This document shows, in pieces, positions 16,291 to 25,233 of a stretch of DNA of 53,508 nucleotides. Below the pieces are notes generated by a model, which saw nothing but the letters and a program-made list of their open reading frames with translations, ran no database searches and was not told the DNA's origin. Made by a program: the position numbers and the translations under genes. The stretch covers positions 1 through 53,508 of the forward strand of contig NZ_NOVE01000019.1 in assembly GCF_002265625.1 (NCBI RefSeq), read 5' to 3'. This stretch comes from Prevotella sp. 885. GTDB lineage: Bacteria; Bacteroidota; Bacteroidia; Bacteroidales; Bacteroidaceae. The first letter of the stretch is position 1. The number at the start of each line of letters is the position of its first letter.

Positions 16291-17589
16291 ATGAAGAAAT
16301 CTGAAATCCTTTCAATGACTTGTGCGGTTCTTGCCCTTTCGCCGCTCGCCATGCAGGCACAGACAGTGGCTGCCGACAGCGTCATGCAGCACTCGAAGGG
16401 CAACCGTCTTAGCGTAGGCGGATATGGCGAGGTGGCGCTGAGCCGCAACTTCTACAGCGATTCCGGCAACCGATACAGCTCGGCAAGCTCACGCAAGAAC
16501 GACCCGAGCCACGGACGCTTCGACATACCGCATGCCGTTATCTATCTCGGTTACGACTTCGGCAAGGGCTGGACTCTCGGTACGGAGATTGAGTTTGAGC
16601 ACGGCGGCACTGGTTCTGCCATCGAATACGAGGCAGAGGAATCCATCGAGTTTGAGCAGGAGCAGGAGCGCGGTGGCGAAGTTGAGCTGGAGCAGTTCTG
16701 GATTCAGAAGTCGTTCGGACGATTCGCCAACATCCGCGCAGGTCATATCGTAGTGCCAGTGGGTTTGACCAACGCCTATCATGAGCCGCTCAATTTCTTC
16801 ACCGTCTACCGTCCTGAGGGCGAAAACACCATCCTCCCATGCACATGGCACCAGACAGGCGTTTCGTTCTGGGGACTTTCAGGCGACTTCCGTTATGAGT
16901 TGCAGATGATTGCCGGCCTGGACGCATGGCAGTTCTCACGCGATAAATGGATAAATCCCGGCACTACGAAGCCGTTCGAGTTCGAGACAGCCAACAAGTA
17001 CGGCTTCTCTGCCCGCATTGACAACTACACGCTGCCCGGACTCCGCGTCGGACTGAGCGGATATTACGGCCAGTCAATGCACAACGCCGTGCCTCACGAC
17101 ATGGAGAAGGGCAACAACAAGAAGGTGAAAGGCAACGTGTATCTCGGAGCCATCGACTTCACTTACAACGCCCACAACTGGGTGGCACGAGGCAATGCCG
17201 ACTATGGCTACATGAGCGACGCCAATACCATCAGCGCCATGCGCAAGCCCAACACGCAGTATGTCAAGCCGTATCAGACCAATCAGGCGTTCGGATCGCA
17301 CGCCATCGCCACAAGCATTGAGGTGGGCTACGACGTGTTCTCGCAGATAGCCAAGCTGCGTGCAGACCGTCAGAAGCTGTATGTCTTCGGCCACTTCGAA
17401 TACTATAACTCTTATCTCGGAGGCTCGAAGGAATACACCTCAAAGAAGATTTTCGCCGGCGGCATCAACTATTACCCAATGCCACAGATATGCGTGAAGG
17501 CCGAATACAACTACCGCAAGTTCAAGGCACAGTATAACGACGAGCCAGCCATCAACATTGGCGTGGCTTATCAGGGACAGTTCCTTTAA
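16291..17589 (+). CDS. Outer-membrane porin-like beta-barrel protein
   Basis: The 432-residue product has a signal peptide (about 1-24, ending MQAQ). A beta-barrel-like body follows, with alternating aromatic and polar strands and a terminal aromatic residue near the end (YQGQFL). Segments such as RLSVGGYGEVALSRNFY, RFDIPHAVIYLGYDF and FANIRAGHIVVPVGLTN resemble phosphate-selective-porin-like proteins of Bacteroidetes. An unusually acidic stretch (about residues 112-136, rich in Glu) could be a metal-attracting loop. I chose the ATG at 16291 because the promoter at 16156-16186 lies inside the longer open frame. It is first gene of the operon with imelysin (45 bp later). Substrate unknown. Confidence 0.75.
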   Translation: MKKSEILSMTCAVLALSPLAMQAQTVAADSVMQHSKGNRLSVGGYGEVALSRNFYSDSGNRYSSASSRKNDPSHGRFDIPHAVIYLGYDFGKGWTLGTEIEFEHGGTGSAIEYEAEESIEFEQEQERGGEVELEQFWIQKSFGRFANIRAGHIVVPVGLTNAYHEPLNFFTVYRPEGENTILPCTWHQTGVSFWGLSGDFRYELQMIAGLDAWQFSRDKWINPGTTKPFEFETANKYGFSARIDNYTLPGLRVGLSGYYGQSMHNAVPHDMEKGNNKKVKGNVYLGAIDFTYNAHNWVARGNADYGYMSDANTISAMRKPNTQYVKPYQTNQAFGSHAIATSIEVGYDVFSQIAKLRADRQKLYVFGHFEYYNSYLGGSKEYTSKKIFAGGINYYPMPQICVKAEYNYRKFKAQYNDEPAINIGVAYQGQFL

Positions 17590-17634
17590 TAAAGAACAAT
17601 AAAACCAATCATATAATTTAATAGTAACAAAACG

Positions 17635-18981
17635 ATGAAAAAGATTCAGAAATTCGTGATGGCTTTCCTTCTCGGAGCCATGACACTCGGATTCAGTGCA
17701 TGTAGTGACGACAACGGAGTCGACGAGAAGTTCGAGCTGCCCGAAATAGGACAGGCCACCACAAAGATAAACAGCTCCGACAAGGACATGGAGAAGGTTA
17801 CAAAGAACTATGTCCAGAACGTAGTGTATCCCACTTATCAGGCTCTTGCCGCCAACGCACGCACTCTCTACAGTGCTTCGCAGACTCTCTATAAGGCTGC
17901 AGAGGCTGGCACTATGACACAGAGCCATATTGACGCAGCATGCGAGGCATTCAAGGACACACGTCGTGAGTGGGAGCGCAGCGAGGCATTCCTCTTCGGT
18001 TCGGCTTCTGACAACGAGCTCGACCCGCATATCGACTCATGGCCTCTCGACCGTGAAGAGCTGAAGAACGCTCTTAACAACCAGACTCTCATTGCAGGCT
18101 TCAAGGGCGACGACCCTGCAGAGTTCGTATCTAAGAACAACTCAAAATTCCAGTCTGTGCTCGGTTTCCACGGTATGGAGTTCGTGCTCTTCCGCAATGG
18201 AAAGAACCGCACAGTGGAAGCTCTCAAAGCTAACGATACAGAAGAGGAAATGACATCCGTAAAGGGCATCGACGAGCTGGCATTCCTCCAGGCTGTAGCC
18301 GCTGACGTGAAGAACATCACTGCTCTCCTTGAGTTTACATGGATGGGTAGTGCAGCAAGCAACGAGACAAAGAGCGTACTCAGCAACGCCAGCTACGTGT
18401 TCACTTCGCTCCGCTATAACGGACTGGCAGCCAACGGCACAATGTGCTACGGTCAGCATCTGCTCTCACCGTCTGCCACAACCGGTTATCACTCTTGGCA
18501 GGGCACAATGAACCAGATATTCATCGGCGGCTGCGACAACATCTGCGCTGAGGTTGCCGACCAGAAGCTGGGTCAGGCTTATCGTGTTGCCACAGGCAAT
18601 GCCGGCGTAACAGAGGATGGCGAAAGAGAGTCAATTGACTATATCGAGTCGCCCTACAGCCACCGTTCGTTCATCGACTATCAGGACAACATCTACTCTA
18701 TCAAGAACACGCTCTACGGCACTCGTGACGTGAACGCCACATCACCTGCCGAGAACTCAATGATGAACCTTCTCAAGAAGATGAACTATTCTGGTCTGAA
18801 CGATCTGTCTACAGCTCTCAACAACGCCATCCAGACTCTCGAGACTGCCAAGAACAGCGGCAAGTCGTTCGTGGAGGAGCCGGGTGCACAGCGCGTAAAG
18901 GACTGCATCGACGCCGTATCTAACCTCAGCGACGAGCTAAAGAAAGCTGCCACTTGGATTAATCTGCAGGACGCTATCTAA
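17635..18981 (+). CDS. Imelysin-family (M75/EfeO-like) lipoprotein
   Basis: The 448-residue product has a lipobox ending FSAC (Cys23), followed by an imelysin-type helical domain. The signature GxHxxE is present as GFHGMEFVLF (His179, Glu182). Other conserved blocks are WERSEAFLFG and DPHIDSWPLD. Family members (EfeO, IrpA, ICMP) are associated with ferrous or ferric iron uptake; peptidase activity is doubtful for most. Here it would sit on the periplasmic or outer-membrane face. Its place between a porin and a di-heme oxidoreductase supports a metal-uptake role, which remains inference. Confidence 0.87.
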   Translation: MKKIQKFVMAFLLGAMTLGFSACSDDNGVDEKFELPEIGQATTKINSSDKDMEKVTKNYVQNVVYPTYQALAANARTLYSASQTLYKAAEAGTMTQSHIDAACEAFKDTRREWERSEAFLFGSASDNELDPHIDSWPLDREELKNALNNQTLIAGFKGDDPAEFVSKNNSKFQSVLGFHGMEFVLFRNGKNRTVEALKANDTEEEMTSVKGIDELAFLQAVAADVKNITALLEFTWMGSAASNETKSVLSNASYVFTSLRYNGLAANGTMCYGQHLLSPSATTGYHSWQGTMNQIFIGGCDNICAEVADQKLGQAYRVATGNAGVTEDGERESIDYIESPYSHRSFIDYQDNIYSIKNTLYGTRDVNATSPAENSMMNLLKKMNYSGLNDLSTALNNAIQTLETAKNSGKSFVEEPGAQRVKDCIDAVSNLSDELKKAATWINLQDAI

Positions 18982-19008
18982 AAGAATGTGATATAAACAA
19001 AATACATT

Positions 19009-20772
19009 ATGAATAAGAGAATCTATCTTTTCGGATCTATGGCAATGTGCCTGTCGTTGTCATTGGTGTCATGTTCTGACGACGACCCGACACCAGGCGG
19101 CAACGGTGCCGATCCTATTGAGGCTGATGCCAAGTACGTAGGTCAGGCTGTCGGTAATTTCGACAAGTCGGAATGGTATCCTGGTGGCGAACTGGGAACT
19201 ACAGACAACGTGGCTTCCGGCTGCTACGAGGACGAGACTCCAGCCGTGGAGCAGCAGGGACTGCTTGACGACTTCAACGCTGGAGAGAAATTCTTCGAGC
19301 GCCAGTTTACATCTGCAGCTTCAGGATTCGGTGGTTTAGGTCCGGCTTCTGTTCGCCGCTCATGCCTGGACTGCCACCCCAACTATGGTCATGGACGTCG
19401 CATGGACTCGTTCGTGACACAGTATGGCAACGGCAACGGTTATCTGCTCGCCGTCTATCATCCTACCGACGGTGCCAACAGCAACGACGGTGGTTACGTA
19501 GCAGAGGTGACCGGCATGCCTCAGACTCAGGCTACGGAGCCTTTCAAGGCTCCTATTGACGAGAGCCAGATAAAGATGCAGTGGCATCACGTCACTGCCA
19601 TGGAGAGCGGACTGCCGATGAAGTTCCCTGACGGCGAATCGTATGACCTCATCTATCCTGAGATTTCCATACCGCGTTCTGCCTTCCGCACAACTCCGAA
19701 TCCTTACGACACGGGCAACAAGGCCGTGGCTGTGCGTGTGGAGTCAACCATCGGCGTGATGGGTACGGGTCTGCTCGATGCCATAACGGAGGACGACATC
19801 AAGGCTCAGTATGCCTCAACCGCCAACTACTACAAGAACGTAGCCAAGGTGGCTAACGTCAGCGAATATGTCAATCCTAACTTCTGGGATGCCGATGCCA
19901 ACGATTTCGCCACCGGCGCATGGTATACAGCCACCGTCGGAGCAGGCAAGACTGCTGACGGAGGTGAGGGAAAGAAGATGGTGAAGCGCTTCACATACGC
20001 TCTGACTCGCGCCACACTTCAGGACGGTCCCGGTGCCAACGCCATCTGGAACATCACTAACGTATCACGTCCGGACCGTCCGAAGCTCTACACCACTACG
20101 GCTTGGGCTGACGCTATGGCTGCTGACAAGGAAGTGATAGAGAAAATCAAGAAGGATCCCACATCGCCTTTCTGGGCAGACACCGACGATGCCATCAGCG
20201 ACAAGGTGAAGAACCTGCTCTCGCCTGGCACCAATCAGTTTGACAACCAGTGGCATAACTTCTCACCGGAGATGTCGGCTGACAAGTTCTATGAGTTTAT
20301 GGTATGGCACCGCGGACTTGCCATTCCTCGCGCTCGTAACCTCAACGACGCTCGTGTGCAGAGAGGCAAGGAACTGTTCACTCAGATGGGTTGTGCCGCC
20401 TGCCACCGTCCGTCATGGAAAACTGGCGATGACAACTACTGGACACCTAACATGATTGCCGACAAGAAGCTGCCGCGCTATAAGAATCAGACCATCTATC
20501 CTTACTCGGACATGATGCAGCACAAGCTCTACATGATTAACGACATCCACGGATCATGGTGTCGCACCACTCCGCTCTGGGGACGTGGACTGGCAGAAAT
20601 CAATGGTTCTGGTGTGGAGCGCTTGCACGACTGCCGCGCACGTAACGAGGTGGAAGCCATCATGTGGCACGCCTACGACAAGCGCAGCCACGCTTACTCG
20701 TCAGCCGAGAAGTTCTATAACCTTTCGAAGGCCGATCGTGACGCAGTGGTAATGTTCCTCCGCTCCATCTAA
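19009..20772 (+). CDS. Di-heme c-type oxidoreductase lipoprotein (DUF1111/COG3488)
   Basis: The 587-residue product has a lipobox ending LVSC (about residue 22) and two CxxCH heme c motifs: CLDCH (119-123) and CAACH (462-466). The spacing and the HRGLAIPRARN and TTPLWGRGL segments fit the DUF1111 'thiol oxidoreductase' family, related to di-heme peroxidases. It would need cytochrome c maturation in the periplasm. It follows imelysin by 27 bp and ends at a terminator. By analogy with EfeO/EfeB, an oxidoreductase next to imelysin could oxidise iron or remove peroxide, but this is inference. Confidence 0.85.
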   Translation: MNKRIYLFGSMAMCLSLSLVSCSDDDPTPGGNGADPIEADAKYVGQAVGNFDKSEWYPGGELGTTDNVASGCYEDETPAVEQQGLLDDFNAGEKFFERQFTSAASGFGGLGPASVRRSCLDCHPNYGHGRRMDSFVTQYGNGNGYLLAVYHPTDGANSNDGGYVAEVTGMPQTQATEPFKAPIDESQIKMQWHHVTAMESGLPMKFPDGESYDLIYPEISIPRSAFRTTPNPYDTGNKAVAVRVESTIGVMGTGLLDAITEDDIKAQYASTANYYKNVAKVANVSEYVNPNFWDADANDFATGAWYTATVGAGKTADGGEGKKMVKRFTYALTRATLQDGPGANAIWNITNVSRPDRPKLYTTTAWADAMAADKEVIEKIKKDPTSPFWADTDDAISDKVKNLLSPGTNQFDNQWHNFSPEMSADKFYEFMVWHRGLAIPRARNLNDARVQRGKELFTQMGCAACHRPSWKTGDDNYWTPNMIADKKLPRYKNQTIYPYSDMMQHKLYMINDIHGSWCRTTPLWGRGLAEINGSGVERLHDCRARNEVEAIMWHAYDKRSHAYSSAEKFYNLSKADRDAVVMFLRSI

Positions 20773-20799
20773 GACAACCGATAACAATACGGACTATAC

Positions 20800-20849
20800 G
20801 CAAAAAGGGCAAGACAGGTTTCTTTATCTGTCTTGCCCTTTTGCTTTTT
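20800..20849. terminator. Bidirectional terminator between the oxidoreductase and TPR genes
   Basis: GCAAAAAGGGCAAGACAG (20800-20817) pairs with CTGTCTTGCCCTTTTGC (20828-20844), with one unpaired A in the longer arm. Ts follow on the plus strand and the stem itself supplies a T-run for the minus strand. Confidence 0.85.
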
Positions 20850-20876
20850 CTAATTCGTAGTAAACTTTTATAATGC

Positions 20877-22553
20877 TTACTTATACTTTTCCTTATATTC
20901 GTCACCGCGCTTGTCGCCCAGTTCGCTTGCCTTGCGGAAGCACTCCATGCCTTCGTCCTTCTTCTTCAAATTGACAAGAGCCACACCCTTTATTATAAGG
21001 GCATCGGTGTTTTCAGGTGAAAGACTGAGACAGAGGTCGCTTGACTTCACTGCATCCTCAAGCATGTTCACTCTAAGCTGAAGCGAAGCCATCTCTGCAA
21101 GGTAGAACGGAGTGTTCTGACCGCCGATGTAGGCGGCGTGGGCGATGTCGTTAAGAGCCTGCTGATACTGGCGAACCTTAACCTCGCACTGGTAGCGGGC
21201 GAAATAGAACTCAGCGTTGGCACGTCCGTACATCAACGTATCGTAGACATTATAGTCGGCGATGGCTTTCTTATACTGACTGAGTTCGGCATTCATCTGA
21301 CCACGTGCAAGGACGTACGGCGCTGCTGTTGCATCGAGAGGATGATTGCAAGCTGCCACGGCACTGTCCAACAATACCACCACTTCGTCCTTTGAAGCTC
21401 CAAGCTGGGTCTTGCATTGAGCAGCCTCAAAGTACACCTCGCCGGTGCGCATCGTTGTGGAAGTAAGCTCCTTAAACATATCGTATGCCTTGGCATACTC
21501 GCCCTTCGAGAAGAGTATCTGTGCCGTACGATGACGATAACTGGGCTGAGGATCCATAGAGTAAGCCTTCTCCGACTCCTCAAGCGCCTTGTCAAGAGTC
21601 CAAGCAGTGAAGAGCGTGTCGGCAGAATAGAGTATCTTCTGATACATAACGCGTGAATACTCGGCATGTGCCTCAGCCTTGTTGGTGGCTTGGCGCAGAG
21701 CTGTCTTCATGTCAGCGTCAGCTCCAGCGTAATCGCCGCGTCCCACCTTGTTCATCGCACGTGTGGCATAGCCGTCCACCTCATGCGGAAACGCCTCCAG
21801 ATAGTCATTTACATAACCCTCATACTTGGCAGAATCGCGCATCTCTGCTGCAAGCATCAACATCAGAAGGGCGTCCTTATGATCTGCGGGCAACTGAAGA
21901 CGAAGACCCGTCTTGGCAAACATTACGTTGCTGACCGCCATCGGATTGGAGGTCAACTGGGCAGCAAAGCGTGCGTCAACGGCGTTTGAGCCAAGCGAAG
22001 ACGACGATGCCTGATAGAGTCCCACCACCTGACCGGCAGCGTTTACGAACGGACAGCCAGACACACCGGTCTTGGGATTATAAGCAAACACATAGTAAGC
22101 ATACTTGTCCATGAATGTCTCCTCACGCTCCACTTCAAATTCGTCTGCAATGGTCTTCTTTGCTTCGCTGCGCACAAGCCAAGCCTTTGCGTCTTTCTGC
22201 AACGGTGATGTGGCAAGAACAGCGGGGTGAACCTTATTAGCGCCAACCTTGAAGCGGCAAACATCATAAAGTTCGTTGGCACCGATGAGCTTTGTCACGG
22301 GATAAGTCTTGCCGTTAAGGTCGGTCACTTCCGCACGTGCTGCATTTGCAAGTGCGCTCCAAGCTCCGACAGCCTCTCCGTCCGCTGACGTAAAGACGCC
22401 GTATGACGTAGCCACAACGCCACCATTGGCGTTATAGGCTGTAAGAAGAAATGCGGAACGGCTGGAGTTCTTCACAGCCGAGGGTTGTGCCACCACAGCT
22501 GTGAAAGCCGTGACGGCAAGGAAAAATGTAGTTAGTATTGTTCTGATCTTCAT
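20877..22553 (-). CDS. Secreted TPR protein with a degenerate trypsin-like protease domain
   Basis: From the ATG at 22553 the product has 558 residues with a signal peptide ending AVVAQ. Residues about 25-200 resemble a trypsin-fold domain: GVSGCPFVNAAGQVVGLYQA occupies the position of the GDSGGP serine loop, but no catalytic His motif is visible and the loop is altered, so it is probably inactive. Residues about 210-558 hold repeated helical pairs typical of tetratricopeptide repeats, such as YAGADADMKTALRQA and ALIIKGVALVNLKKKDEGME. An upstream in-frame ATG at 22571 would spoil the signal peptide. It is the last gene of the dnaN-recN series. Function unknown; a scaffold or stress sensor is possible. 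Confidence 0.7.
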   Translation of the reverse strand: MKIRTILTTFFLAVTAFTAVVAQPSAVKNSSRSAFLLTAYNANGGVVATSYGVFTSADGEAVGAWSALANAARAEVTDLNGKTYPVTKLIGANELYDVCRFKVGANKVHPAVLATSPLQKDAKAWLVRSEAKKTIADEFEVEREETFMDKYAYYVFAYNPKTGVSGCPFVNAAGQVVGLYQASSSSLGSNAVDARFAAQLTSNPMAVSNVMFAKTGLRLQLPADHKDALLMLMLAAEMRDSAKYEGYVNDYLEAFPHEVDGYATRAMNKVGRGDYAGADADMKTALRQATNKAEAHAEYSRVMYQKILYSADTLFTAWTLDKALEESEKAYSMDPQPSYRHRTAQILFSKGEYAKAYDMFKELTSTTMRTGEVYFEAAQCKTQLGASKDEVVVLLDSAVAACNHPLDATAAPYVLARGQMNAELSQYKKAIADYNVYDTLMYGRANAEFYFARYQCEVKVRQYQQALNDIAHAAYIGGQNTPFYLAEMASLQLRVNMLEDAVKSSDLCLSLSPENTDALIIKGVALVNLKKKDEGMECFRKASELGDKRGDEYKEKYK

Positions 22554-22600
22554 CTGTTTCTTTATATACATTAATATATATACATTATAAATATGTGGTG

Positions 22601-24268
22601 CTATGCTTCAAGCAGCGAACGGGCATTGTCGATGGCTGCCTGCGATACGTCGCTGCCGCTCAACATCTGCGCTATCTCAGCCACACGCTGCTCGTGTGTA
22701 AGGTGAGTCATCGTAGACACAGTGCCTTCTGCCGTCTCAGCTTTCGCCACCTTGTAGTGGTTGGTTCCGGCTGCTGCAATCTGAGGCAAGTGGGTTATGC
22801 AGATTACCTGTCTGTGGGCATCGCCCATATCGCGCATAATGTGCGCCATCTGCTCCGCCACACGACCGCTTACACCCGTATCAATCTCGTCGAAGATGAT
22901 GGTTGGCAGTCCGATAGCCTTCGATATCATAGCCTTCAGCGACAGCATAACACGGGCAATCTCGCCTCCCGATGCCACCTGCGATACAGGACTCATCTCT
23001 GTGCTGGAGTTGGCGCTGAAGAGGAACACCACCTTGTCAATACCCGTTGCCGACAGTTCGCCTGCTGATATGTCCACCTTGAAGCGGACCTTCGGGATGC
23101 CGAGCGGCACAAGAAGCTTCGAAATGTCGTCCTCCACAAGCGCTGCTGCCTTACGACGCAGCGACGTGAGGACATCAGCCTTCTTAAGACAAACCTCACG
23201 CAGAGCCTCCACACGCTCCTCAAGAGCGTGCAGTTCCTCATCGCCATTATCTATGTTGGAGAGCAAAGCGTCAATGTCAGCAAGCTTTTCGAGCAGCTGG
23301 CTGTTATTCGACACATGATATTTCTGCTGCAATGAATAGATGGTGTCAAGGCGCGACGTCACTTCGTCCATCAAAGCTGGGTCGAACTCCACGTCGTCCA
23401 TTCTTGCAGCCACGTCCTGCGAGATGTCTTTCATCTCAATGAAGCAGTTGTCCAGACGTTCCGCAAGGCTGCGTGCCTCGGGGAAAACATCCTCTATGCC
23501 ATGCAGCTGCGACGCCACTTGGCGTGTCTGACTTACTACACCACCCTCGTCGCCTGACAGACAAGCGTCCGTCTCATGCAGCACACGCTTTATGTCTTCG
23601 GCGTGACTCATGGTCTCCGCCTTCTGTTCCAGCTCCTCCTGCTCGTCTGGAAGCAGCTGTGCCTCGGACAGTTCCTTCTGCTGGAAGCGCAGGAAATCCT
23701 CGTTATCGCGGTTGCGGCTAATCTGTTCACGAAGCTCGTCGAGCTGTCGTATGGCAGCACGATATTCATCATACGAAGCCTTATAGTCAGCCACTTGAAC
23801 CTTATCACGTGCCATGATGTCCACAACATTAAGCTGGAAGTCCTCCTTACTGAGGAGAAGATTCTGGTGCTGGCTGTGCACATCTATGAGTTGTTCGCCA
23901 AGCTCGCGCATCGTGGCAAGCGTAACGGGAGTGTCATTGACGAACGCCCTACTCTTTCCGCTTGCGTTAATCTCACGGCGCAGAAGACACTCTTGCGGGT
24001 CGTAGTCGAGGTCGTTGTCCATAAAGAAATCCTTCAGCACATCGGAGTGATAGACACTCAGGTCGAAGGTGGCCTCAATGACACACTTGTCGCATCCTCG
24101 CTTCACCTGTCTGACGTCAGCCCTATTGCCGAGCAAGAGGCCGATGGCACCGATGATGATGCTCTTTCCTGCTCCTGTCTCTCCGGTAATAACGGAGAAA
24201 CCGGGATAGAACTGCATGGTCAGATGACCAATGAGCGTAAAGTTTCTTATGTCAAGTATCTTTAGCAT
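22601..24268 (-). CDS. recN: DNA repair protein RecN
   Basis: SMC-like ATPase acting in recombinational repair of double-strand breaks. The 555-residue product has Walker A GETGAGKS (29-36), central coiled coils, the ABC signature ASGGEIARVMLSLK and Walker B TIIFDEIDTGVSG near the C-terminus. The start at 24268 (MLKILDIRNF) is typical of RecN; an upstream ATG at 24307 lies inside the porD coding end. It is 17 bp after porD, in the conserved dnaN-exonuclease-coaBC-porD-recN order of Bacteroidales. Confidence 0.95.
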   Translation of the reverse strand: MLKILDIRNFTLIGHLTMQFYPGFSVITGETGAGKSIIIGAIGLLLGNRADVRQVKRGCDKCVIEATFDLSVYHSDVLKDFFMDNDLDYDPQECLLRREINASGKSRAFVNDTPVTLATMRELGEQLIDVHSQHQNLLLSKEDFQLNVVDIMARDKVQVADYKASYDEYRAAIRQLDELREQISRNRDNEDFLRFQQKELSEAQLLPDEQEELEQKAETMSHAEDIKRVLHETDACLSGDEGGVVSQTRQVASQLHGIEDVFPEARSLAERLDNCFIEMKDISQDVAARMDDVEFDPALMDEVTSRLDTIYSLQQKYHVSNNSQLLEKLADIDALLSNIDNGDEELHALEERVEALREVCLKKADVLTSLRRKAAALVEDDISKLLVPLGIPKVRFKVDISAGELSATGIDKVVFLFSANSSTEMSPVSQVASGGEIARVMLSLKAMISKAIGLPTIIFDEIDTGVSGRVAEQMAHIMRDMGDAHRQVICITHLPQIAAAGTNHYKVAKAETAEGTVSTMTHLTHEQRVAEIAQMLSGSDVSQAAIDNARSLLEA

Positions 24269-24285
24269 AGTGTAAAAAATCCGTA

Positions 24286-25209
24286 TTATTCCTTTATTTT
24301 CTCCCAAGCAGAATTCTGGCTTGCGTTGATGGCAAAGAGCAGGTCGTAGACGGTCTGCTTCTCCTTCTGCGTGCCTTTACCCTTATAAATATTGGCAAGT
24401 TCGTCACGCTTAAAGTCAGTCCATATCTGCGGGAGCAGACTTAGCGGTCTGTCCTCATGACTCTTTTTCAGCCCTGTCTCAAGAGCAGTGGTGATGTTGG
24501 CACGTCCGCGCTCAGCATTAGTGACCATCTCGTCCAGTCCGTTACGATAATAGTCGTACTGTAATTGGCGGAACGGCTTCATCGCTCCGTCGAGGTAATC
24601 GTTGATGATGGCGAAGCGGTTGCGACTGTTGTCGAACGCTTTCCATCCCGGGAAACCAAGGTTCTGGGCGTTATTGGCAAGATTCATGCAGCGCTGCAAC
24701 ACATCCTCTCCTCCCATCGGCGCAAACGAATCGAGGTCAATACCTATAATAAGGTAGGCGTAATACGCGAAGAGAGCGGTCAGCTGGTTGTCCACCTGTT
24801 CCTCATTGAACTGTATCTGATCGAACTGTGCGTACTCGAAGTTGAAGTCGTTGTCGGTGTTGTTGTATAACGTCGTCGTGTAAGAGGCGTTATATACGGG
24901 ACGCGTGGCCTGTATGACAGCCTTGCACGTAAATGTGTTGGTGGAGTTGTCATACTTGGTCACGGTGATATTGAAGTTGCAGTTTATGCGTTCGTTGCGC
25001 TGAAACTGCAGATTGGTCCACTGCCGCTCGTTGACGAACTGCGTCAGTGTCTGCGTCAGCTCGTCAAAGATGCTTGCGTCTGTGCCCTGCACCTGGTTGT
25101 GATTGATGGTCACCTTGGCGTTCAGCTCCTGGGCACGGGCTGTCATGCCCGCACCACCCAGCAACAGCGACAGCGCCACAACGGACGTTTTCAAAAATCT
25201 TGCTGTCAT
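24286..25209 (-). CDS. DUF4835 / PorD-type periplasmic protein (T9SS-associated)
   Basis: The 307-residue product has a cleavable signal peptide (ending ARAQELNAKV) and a soluble domain. Recognisable segments are DASIFDELTQTLTQFVNERQWTN, FNFEYAQFDQIQFNE and FPGWKAFDNSRNRF. I recognise it as DUF4835, a Bacteroidetes family annotated as type IX secretion protein PorD and usually found between coaBC and recN, as here. Direct evidence for its role in secretion is limited to the name and the phylum distribution. The M6 protease in this window has a tail that could use T9SS. Confidence 0.75.
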   Translation of the reverse strand: MTARFLKTSVVALSLLLGGAGMTARAQELNAKVTINHNQVQGTDASIFDELTQTLTQFVNERQWTNLQFQRNERINCNFNITVTKYDNSTNTFTCKAVIQATRPVYNASYTTTLYNNTDNDFNFEYAQFDQIQFNEEQVDNQLTALFAYYAYLIIGIDLDSFAPMGGEDVLQRCMNLANNAQNLGFPGWKAFDNSRNRFAIINDYLDGAMKPFRQLQYDYYRNGLDEMVTNAERGRANITTALETGLKKSHEDRPLSLLPQIWTDFKRDELANIYKGKGTQKEKQTVYDLLFAINASQNSAWEKIKE

Positions 25210-25233
25210 AACTCTTTGTTTGTTGGCGTGTTC

